Origin: an uncultured Ruminococcus sp. | GTDB lineage: Bacteria > Bacillota > Clostridia > Oscillospirales > Ruminococcaceae | NCBI GenBank assembly: GCA_900545285.1 | Contig: UQYK01000040.1 | Span: 1-18,410 of the forward strand | Length of the DNA: 18,410 nt | Direction: 5' to 3' | Part shown: positions 13,239-18,410 of the stretch, piece by piece | Numbering within the stretch: position 1 is the first letter of the stretch | Layout: each line of letters begins with the position of its first letter | The notes under the pieces: model-generated | What the model saw: only the letters and a program-made list of their open reading frames with translations | Databases searched by the model: none | Told to the model about the DNA's origin: nothing | Program-made: the position numbers and the translations under genes

Positions 13239-14822
13239 CTACCCCTGCAAAGCTGCTGCGTAGTCATTTCTGGTCAGTGTTCCCTCGGAATGATAAAAAT
13301 CCACCAACGCCTGATTATCCGTATATTCTCCCAGATACGGCGCATACCACAAGCCGAAGAACGACCAGACCGCATTGTCCCGGAACATAGCCGTAATATC
13401 CGGAATATTGCTGCATTCACTGATGGCAAGCATTTTGCCGGGAACCATATTCCGCAGTGCCACGTACTGCTCATAACGGCTGCCGTAGACCTCTTCCTTT
13501 TCTACGTAGAGATCCAGTGCGGCAATATCATACTTGTCTGCATCTACCTGGAACGCATTGCTCTGTCCGTTCCAGACCCAGATCAGGTTATGCAGATTGT
13601 GATAGGATGTCATACGGGTGTACATCAGGTTCCAGAGCCATCGATAGGCATCTGCACCAGATGCGCCCCACCAATACCATTCGCCGCTGGCCTCCATCAA
13701 AGGCCGCCACAGCACCGGAACATCTGCATCTGCCAAAGGCTGCATATCCGCAGACAGCGCATCGATATCCTGAATCAGCGCGCAGCATTCCTCTGAGATT
13801 TCACCGGCCTGCTGCTTTTTCTGTAACGCTTCCAGAGAAAGACTTGCCACATCTTCCTCAGTTACCGCCTTCGCCAGATCAAATGTGGTATCCTTGGCGT
13901 AAACACTTGGCGTGCCGGTAGGCGCATTCCAATACCAGCTCAGACCCACAGCACCGCCTTCTTCTGCCCAGGCCAGACTGTCTGCAATGGCTGTGGCCTT
14001 TGTCTGATCGCCGCCGTTGGGAGAATATGCCCCCAAATCCGCAAAGCGTATCATAGGATATTCACCGGTAATGGAATAAATCTCTCCGATTTCTTTTCCA
14101 GTGTTGTCTGAAACATACTGCCCGGTTGCAATCTTGGAACCGTGGGCATCCTTCAGATACGTGTACAGTTTTTTTGCCCCGGCAGAAGCGGATGGATCTA
14201 CCGGCGCATCTGCTACCGCGGCAGATTCTTCGTATAGACTCTCGTTATTGGTAAGTTCCAGACAGTCTACATCAATAGAGCCTTCTACCGGTTCTATGGA
14301 AAATGTGCAGCTGCCGCTGTTTAAAAATACACCCTGTACTGTAATGCGGACAAAATTATCCGTTGGTTCCGCTTGCAGTGTATAAACCGGCTCATCATTT
14401 GCCAGTATCTTACAAGTACTCGGTGCCACAGAGCCGACCACAAACGTAATGTCATAGTGCTGCGTTGCAGGAATTTCTGCCTGTAGTGATAATTTCACCT
14501 TATTTTCCGCATTCAGCCCGCTCAGGTAACCAGTTCCGGAATATCCCAGACGCGGCATTACTGCCACAGCGCACTGCTCCGGAATGGCGGCATCCTCTGC
14601 CTCGATATTGATCTTCGCGTCCTGTCTGGTGATTTCCGGCACTTGCAGCGCAACGGTTTCCCGCTTCGGGATTGTGGAATCTGCTGCGGACTCTGATTGA
14701 AGCGCAGTTGTTCCAGTGGCGGTCAACACTGTTTCCGGGCTCAGCTCTCCCTGTTCAATTTGTGCACAGCCTGATAAAAGCGCACACGCGGTTATCAGAC
14801 AGAGAAATTGCTTTTTCTTCAT
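13239..14822 (-). CDS. Lipoprotein with CBM35-like domain and GH26 glycoside hydrolase
   Basis: A 527-residue surface lipoprotein. The signal peptide ends in lipobox L16-S-G-C19, followed by a Ser/Thr/Glu-rich linker. Residues about 70-192 resemble a CBM35-type carbohydrate-binding module (INIEAEDA...GYSGTGYLSGL...IDVDCLEL). Residues about 215-525 are a GH26 domain; the family includes beta-mannanases and some beta-1,3-1,4-glucanases and xylanases. The likely acid/base is E377 in WRPLMEASGEWYWWG and the likely nucleophile is E469 in LAISECSNIPD. The residue before the acid is Met376, where mannanases have a conserved His, so the exact substrate is uncertain. It starts 47 bases after the GH95 gene with only a weak ribosome binding site, suggesting cotranscription and perhaps coupling. 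Confidence 0.9.
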   Translation of the reverse strand: MKKKQFLCLITACALLSGCAQIEQGELSPETVLTATGTTALQSESAADSTIPKRETVALQVPEITRQDAKINIEAEDAAIPEQCAVAVMPRLGYSGTGYLSGLNAENKVKLSLQAEIPATQHYDITFVVGSVAPSTCKILANDEPVYTLQAEPTDNFVRITVQGVFLNSGSCTFSIEPVEGSIDVDCLELTNNESLYEESAAVADAPVDPSASAGAKKLYTYLKDAHGSKIATGQYVSDNTGKEIGEIYSITGEYPMIRFADLGAYSPNGGDQTKATAIADSLAWAEEGGAVGLSWYWNAPTGTPSVYAKDTTFDLAKAVTEEDVASLSLEALQKKQQAGEISEECCALIQDIDALSADMQPLADADVPVLWRPLMEASGEWYWWGASGADAYRWLWNLMYTRMTSYHNLHNLIWVWNGQSNAFQVDADKYDIAALDLYVEKEEVYGSRYEQYVALRNMVPGKMLAISECSNIPDITAMFRDNAVWSFFGLWYAPYLGEYTDNQALVDFYHSEGTLTRNDYAAALQG

Positions 14823-14869
14823 GCTTTCATCTTACTTTCTATTGCTCACAAATCCCCGTATCAACATGT

Positions 14870-17191
14870 TCATGCCCGAATCCGGTATACCATGCCGGCT
14901 TCTGTCGAAAATGTAACCAGATCGCCGTCTACACGCGCATCTACCGGTCCTGCATCACTGCTGACGCTGACAATGGTATTGGCACGAAGGGTGCAGACAC
15001 CACCGTGCAGCGAACGAATTGCCGCAGATTCCAGCTTCTTGTTATACCAGGTGATGTCCACTTCAAATCCGCCTCTGGCGCGCAGACCGCAGATGCTGCC
15101 CTCCGGCCAGGCTTCCGGCAGTGCAGGAAGCAAATTGATTTCACCCCGATGGCTTTGCAGCAGGCATTCTGCAATGGCAGCCGTGCCGCCAAAGTTGCCG
15201 TCAATCTGGAACGGCGGATGAGAATCCAGCAAGTTGGGATTGGTAGACCACGCCAGCAGCTGCTGCAAGTTTTCATATGCCATGCCGCTGTCCAAAAGAC
15301 GTGCCCACATATTGATAATCCAGGCTCTGCTCCAGCCGGTATGACCGCCGCCATGAATCAGACGGCGAATCAGTGTGGCACGAGCTGCCTTTCCAAGTTC
15401 TGGGGTGTGATACGGTGTAATCAGGTCTGCCGGATAGAGCGCAAACAGGTGCGAGATATGCCGGTGGCCGATTTCCACCTCTTCATAGTCCTTCGCCCAT
15501 TCCTGAATCTGGCCGTATTTTCCGATTTTCAGCGGCGGCAGACGATGCAGCAGTTCTTCCAGTTTTTCCGCAAATTCTGCATCCCGGTTCAATAGCTTGC
15601 TGCTTGCAATCACATTCCGGAACAACACAGTCAGAATTTCCGTATCCATAGACGGGCCGATACAAAGGCTTCCCTTTGTTCCGCGCTGTGTCTGATAGGT
15701 GTTCTCCGGGGAAACGGACGGGCATGTCACCAGCTCGCCCTCCTCATTTTCCGTCAGATAATCCACAAAGAACAGAGCAGCCTCCCGCATGGCTTCATAA
15801 TGCTGATCCAGGAATTCCAGATCCTGTGTAAACTGGTAGTGCTCAAAGATATGCAAGCACAGCCACGCAGCACCCATAGGCCAGATTGTGGCCGGCATAC
15901 AGAGATCCTGGGGTGCCGTATCCCCCCAGATATCTGTATTGTGATGGCAGACAAAACCATGACAGCCATACATGGCCTGTGCGGTTTCCCGTCCCGGCGC
16001 ACGCATGCGTTCAATCAGATCAAACAACGGCAGGTGGCACTCGGATAAGTTGCACACCTCAGCCGGCCAGTAATTCATCTGCGTATTGATATTGATGGTG
16101 TAGCGGCAGCCCCACGCCGGCCACATATCCTGATTCCAGATTCCCTGGAGATTCATGGGCTGTGTTTCCGGACGGCTGGCAGACAGCATCAGATAGCGGC
16201 CATAGTTGAAGTACAGCACGGCCAGTTTGCTGTCATGAATCTGAAGCTTACACTCTTTATGATCGCCCTCATCACCGCGCAGACGCATCAGCCGTTCATC
16301 CGTAGGCAGGCTGCTGCCACCTTCGCTGTTGTCCGGCAGCGTAAAGCGTACACGGCGGAACTTTTCCTGATATTCTGTCAGATGGCGGTACAGCAGTTCC
16401 TCATAGCTGCACTCTGCGGCATAGGACGCATCCAGCAATGCAGAGGCTTCGTAATGATCGCCGTGATAAAAGCTGGTTCCCACGCTGAGAATCAACGTTG
16501 CTGCATTGGCACCAGATACAGTCAGCGCGCCGCCCAGTGTCCGCACGGTTCCGCCTTCTGCAAAGCAGGTAAGCGCAGCAGCAAAGAAAATCCCGTCCCG
16601 GCTTCCGGTTCCGCCGGTATACAGGAGCGTATTTTTATCGTCCGGACTGGGACGGCAGTCGTCATAATAATCGTCCCGTCCGTCTAAGGAAGCATTCAGG
16701 AAAATCTTTCCCCGTTCGCTAGACTCAATGTGCATGACCAGTACATGATCCGGCACTGATACAAATGTTTCCCGAATATAAGTCACATCGCCTGCATCAA
16801 ACCGCACAGTGCTCAGGGCGCGTTCCAGATCCAGGCTGCGGACATACTGCTTTGGTTTTCCGGGAAAATCCATGTGCAGATTTAAATTCCCCAGTGGCAT
16901 ATAGTGCCGGGAATTCGGTGTAACGCCCTGTAATTTCTGAAAGGCAATCTTCTCGGCTTCTGCAATATTTTCTTCCCGCAGCAATGCGCGTACTTCTTCC
17001 AGACCTTCCCGTGCGTCCGGGTTATTCCGGTTCCGCTTGCCGCCTGACCAGACAGAATCCTCATTGAGCTTTAATACCTCATCTGCTGCGCCGCCGAATA
17101 CCATCGCACCAATCCGTCCGTTTCCGATGGGAAGTGCGTGATCAAAATCTGCTGCCGGCTCTGTATACCAGAGCATCGTTTCTGCATCCAC
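14870..17191 (-). CDS. GH95 family glycoside hydrolase (alpha-L-fucosidase or alpha-L-galactosidase)
   Basis: A 773-residue GH95 enzyme without signal peptide, so probably cytoplasmic. The N-terminal beta-sandwich has the family signature LWYTEPAADFDHALPIGNGRIGAMVFGG, read in two parts, followed by LNEDSVWSGG. In the catalytic (alpha/alpha)6 barrel, the pair N367-I-N369 (TININTQMNYW) corresponds to the catalytic Asn pair of bifidobacterial AfcA. E496 (CPSVSPEN) and D664 (PFQIDGNFGG) are the likely counterparts of its acid and Asp. GH95 members act on alpha-1,2-linked L-fucose or L-galactose of host glycans or xyloglucan; I cannot tell which here. The start is GTG 17191, seven bases after GGAGG (17199-17203); no in-frame ATG fits as well. 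It precedes the GH26 lipoprotein in the same unit. Confidence 0.93.
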   Translation of the reverse strand: MDAETMLWYTEPAADFDHALPIGNGRIGAMVFGGAADEVLKLNEDSVWSGGKRNRNNPDAREGLEEVRALLREENIAEAEKIAFQKLQGVTPNSRHYMPLGNLNLHMDFPGKPKQYVRSLDLERALSTVRFDAGDVTYIRETFVSVPDHVLVMHIESSERGKIFLNASLDGRDDYYDDCRPSPDDKNTLLYTGGTGSRDGIFFAAALTCFAEGGTVRTLGGALTVSGANAATLILSVGTSFYHGDHYEASALLDASYAAECSYEELLYRHLTEYQEKFRRVRFTLPDNSEGGSSLPTDERLMRLRGDEGDHKECKLQIHDSKLAVLYFNYGRYLMLSASRPETQPMNLQGIWNQDMWPAWGCRYTININTQMNYWPAEVCNLSECHLPLFDLIERMRAPGRETAQAMYGCHGFVCHHNTDIWGDTAPQDLCMPATIWPMGAAWLCLHIFEHYQFTQDLEFLDQHYEAMREAALFFVDYLTENEEGELVTCPSVSPENTYQTQRGTKGSLCIGPSMDTEILTVLFRNVIASSKLLNRDAEFAEKLEELLHRLPPLKIGKYGQIQEWAKDYEEVEIGHRHISHLFALYPADLITPYHTPELGKAARATLIRRLIHGGGHTGWSRAWIINMWARLLDSGMAYENLQQLLAWSTNPNLLDSHPPFQIDGNFGGTAAIAECLLQSHRGEINLLPALPEAWPEGSICGLRARGGFEVDITWYNKKLESAAIRSLHGGVCTLRANTIVSVSSDAGPVDARVDGDLVTFSTEAGMVYRIRA

Positions 17192-17244
17192 GTGATATCC
17201 TCCATTTCATTCTGATTTTCTTCAGGTTTATCAAAAGGTTTGTT

Positions 17245-17421
17245 TCACTGCTGCCGCAGGAATCCTGATTTGGTTTCTTTTTGTTCCATCAGCTGTTTCA
17301 GCATTGTCCCAAGCCGGATATTGTCCGCCTCTCTTGCCGCCGCATTTTTTTCTGCTGTAACAACACGAACTGCCATAGAAGGCGCTGGAACTTGCTTCTC
17401 TGTCTGCTTCCAAACTGCCAT
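17245..17421 (-). CDS. Small unrecognised ORF upstream of the GH95 gene
   Basis: A possible 58-residue protein beginning MAVWKQTEKQVPAP and ending ETKSGFLRQQ, charged and rich in Ala, Gln, Lys and Glu, with no membrane segment or cysteine. I do not recognise it. Its composition looks coding-like compared with the overlapping frame on the same strand, but the ribosome binding site (AGGCGAG) is weak and an in-frame ATG at 17454 gives a 69-residue alternative. It ends 53 bases before the GH95 start on the same strand and may be the first gene of that unit. Confidence 0.4.
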   Translation of the reverse strand: MAVWKQTEKQVPAPSMAVRVVTAEKNAAAREADNIRLGTMLKQLMEQKETKSGFLRQQ

Positions 17422-17474
17422 TTTGATGCTCGCCTGCTTTCTGTATGATATCATCTGTCTGAAGATGTGCTCTT

Positions 17475-17503
17475 ACTATCCTATACAAAAAGCAGCGTTT
17501 CTA
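17475..17503 (-). promoter_or_regulatory. Weak candidate promoter of the GH95-GH26 unit
   Basis: On the minus strand TAGAAA (17498-17503) and GATAGT (17475-17480), each matching 4 of 6 consensus bases, are 17 bases apart. This is much weaker than the other promoters here, which would fit an activator-dependent glycan operon, but it may be chance. Confidence 0.25.
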
Positions 17504-17560
17504 TCCCTTTTTATTCTTCCAAAAAGAGAAAAAGCAAGGCCAATATCCAGGCGAAACATT

Positions 17561-17589
17561 AAAAAGAAAGCGCAGACAAATGCTGCGCT
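17561..17589 (-). terminator. Terminator of rnpB
   Basis: On the minus strand AGCGCAG (17583-17589) pairs with CTGCGCT (17569-17575) around a 7-base loop, followed by TTCTTTTT. It lies directly after the 3' end of the RNase P RNA. Confidence 0.75.
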
Positions 17590-17941
17590 GTTCTGCATGA
17601 CCAGACCTATAAGCCGAGTTCTGTCGTGTGCGATAATTTATCTCGTCTGCAAGTCGCCTCACAGCTCCAGCCGCCATTACGTCATTGTCCACCGGGCCGA
17701 TGTTAAGACAAAACGTACCAATAGGCGTTGCACCGAATAAGGTTTACATAGCAGTATAGTCTCCTATACTCTGGTGCGCTCTTACCGCACCTTTCCACCC
17801 TTACCGCATTGCTGCGGCGGTATCTCTCTGTTGCACTGGCTCTAGGGTCGCCCCCGGCTGCCGTTAGCAGCTATTCTGCCCTGCGGTGCTCGGACTTTCC
17901 TCATGACCGAAGTCACGCTATCACACAGCCTGCTCATGGTA
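17590..17941 (-). ncRNA. rnpB: RNase P RNA, bacterial A-type-like
   Basis: The catalytic RNA of RNase P, which matures the 5' ends of tRNAs. Conserved blocks on the minus strand are GAGGAAAGUCCGAGC near the 5' end (17888-17902), the GGUAAGGGUGGAAAGGUG block with the following GCGGUAAGAGCGCACC region, and ACAGAACUCGGCUUAUAG near the 3' end (17607-17624). The ends can form the P1 helix: CAUGAGCAGGC with GUCUGGUCAUG (17596-17606), with one mismatch and one G-U pair. Length (about 340-350 bases) is normal. The exact 5' end is placed from the promoter and the 3' end from P1 and the terminator, so both are uncertain by several bases. Confidence 0.95.
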
Positions 17942-17946
17942 TCCCT

Positions 17947-17975
17947 ATTATACCGGATTTTCAAAGATTTGTCAA
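17947..17975 (-). promoter_or_regulatory. Consensus promoter of rnpB
   Basis: On the minus strand TTGACA (17970-17975) and TATAAT (17947-17952) are perfect with a 17-base spacer, placing the start near 17940-17942, right at the P1 helix of the RNase P RNA. Confidence 0.88.
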
Positions 17976-18092
17976 GTATATAATTTGCGGTGAACACGGC
18001 CAACCGCTTGTACCGCCGGCGAATTTTGAACGTGAAATCCAGCGGCAAATCGTATTCCCAGGAAACGGTATCACAGAAACACAGCATTGCCT

Positions 18093-18410
18093 TTACTTAG
18101 GCAGCGTATCCTCATAATCTTTATATTTTTCGTCCGCAAGCAGCTTTTTATATGCGTCATATGCTTCATTCAAGCTACCATAGCATTTACCATTTGTATG
18201 CGTTTTAAAAGCAGCCGAACTGTTGATGTGATCTGAAATAGCAATATATCGTTCCCCTTTATTTACTCTTTCTGCTGTTGTTGTTTCAGAAATATAAAAA
18301 CTGCCATCTCCTCTACTGATAATCACAGGAATCTTTTTTCCTGCACCAATTGCATTATAGCAATTCCACAAATTACCGCAAATATCCACAATAGCGAAAC
18401 CACCCATTAC
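18093..18410 (-). CDS. Unrecognised protein, C-terminal part, running off the window
   Basis: The reading frame is open to the right window edge; about 105 residues are visible and the start is probably outside, although a Met lies at 18407. The visible part has no recognisable domain. It ends in a charged helical region (SLNEAYDAYKKLLADEKYKDYED) and contains YIAISDHINSSAAFKTHTNG. It is clearly AT-richer than the genes to its left, which could mean a different origin. It lies upstream of rnpB on the same strand, with no clear terminator between. No function can be given. Confidence 0.6.
   Translation of the reverse strand, partial: VMGGFAIVDICGNLWNCYNAIGAGKKIPVIISRGDGSFYISETTTAERVNKGERYIAISDHINSSAAFKTHTNGKCYGSLNEAYDAYKKLLADEKYKDYEDTLPK

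Noticed and set aside
17842..18087. An 81-residue minus-strand open frame across the rnpB promoter
   Set aside because: It runs through a perfect promoter and into the 5' part of the RNase P RNA, and has no ribosome binding site. Part of it reads protein-like, but the RNA gene explains the region better.
1..18410. CRISPR arrays, insertion sequences, tRNA genes, phage or attachment sites
   Set aside because: I saw no regularly spaced repeats, transposase or integrase genes, terminal inverted repeats with target duplications, or tRNA-like cloverleaf sequences.

Overview
The window reads as chromosomal DNA of an obligately anaerobic, polysaccharide-degrading member of the Clostridia, most like Ruminococcus and relatives (Oscillospiraceae). 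The clues are strong GGAGG ribosome binding sites, strict TTGACA-17-TATAAT promoters, an O2/NO-reducing flavodiiron protein, a [FeFe]-hydrogenase maturase, a feoA-feoA-feoB ferrous iron operon, two glycoside hydrolases (GH95 and GH26) and an A-type-like RNase P RNA. The genus is an inference.

Left part (1-4505): a leftward consensus promoter leaves the window at its left edge. A Crp/Fnr regulator (110-793, minus) is divergent from fprA (903-2069), which is followed 12 bases later by a large TPR / DUF4037 nucleotidyltransferase-like / DUF4125 fusion protein (2082-4418) and a terminator. The two divergent promoters overlap. A perfect 16-bp palindrome lies at about -41.5 of the predicted fprA start and inside the leader of the regulator gene, the layout expected for a regulator that activates fprA and limits itself.

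Iron region (4506-8324): a consensus promoter with two TTAG-N6-CTAA boxes drives two small FeoA proteins. Two hairpins and two more boxes of the same pattern precede feoB, which carries a roughly 115-residue, extremely acidic extracellular insertion. A small membrane-anchored Cys-rich FeoB-associated protein and a strong terminator close the unit.

Middle (8325-10650): hydE, the H-cluster radical SAM maturase, has its own promoter starting right after the feo terminator. It is followed by a monocistronic TPR-like protein with its own promoter and terminator.

Metal efflux unit (10726-13024, minus): a free-standing HMA metal-binding protein and a P1B-type ATPase lacking an N-terminal HMA domain are transcribed leftwards. 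Their consensus promoter has its -10 embedded in a perfect 38-bp palindrome of the SmtB/ArsR/CadC type. A terminator-like hairpin separates the two genes.

Glycan unit (13168-17454, minus): a small unrecognised ORF, a cytoplasmic GH95 (alpha-L-fucosidase family) with a GTG start, and a lipoprotein with a CBM35-like and a GH26 domain, then a terminator. To the right are rnpB (minus, with consensus promoter and terminator) and the C-terminal part of an unrecognised, AT-richer gene that runs off the window.
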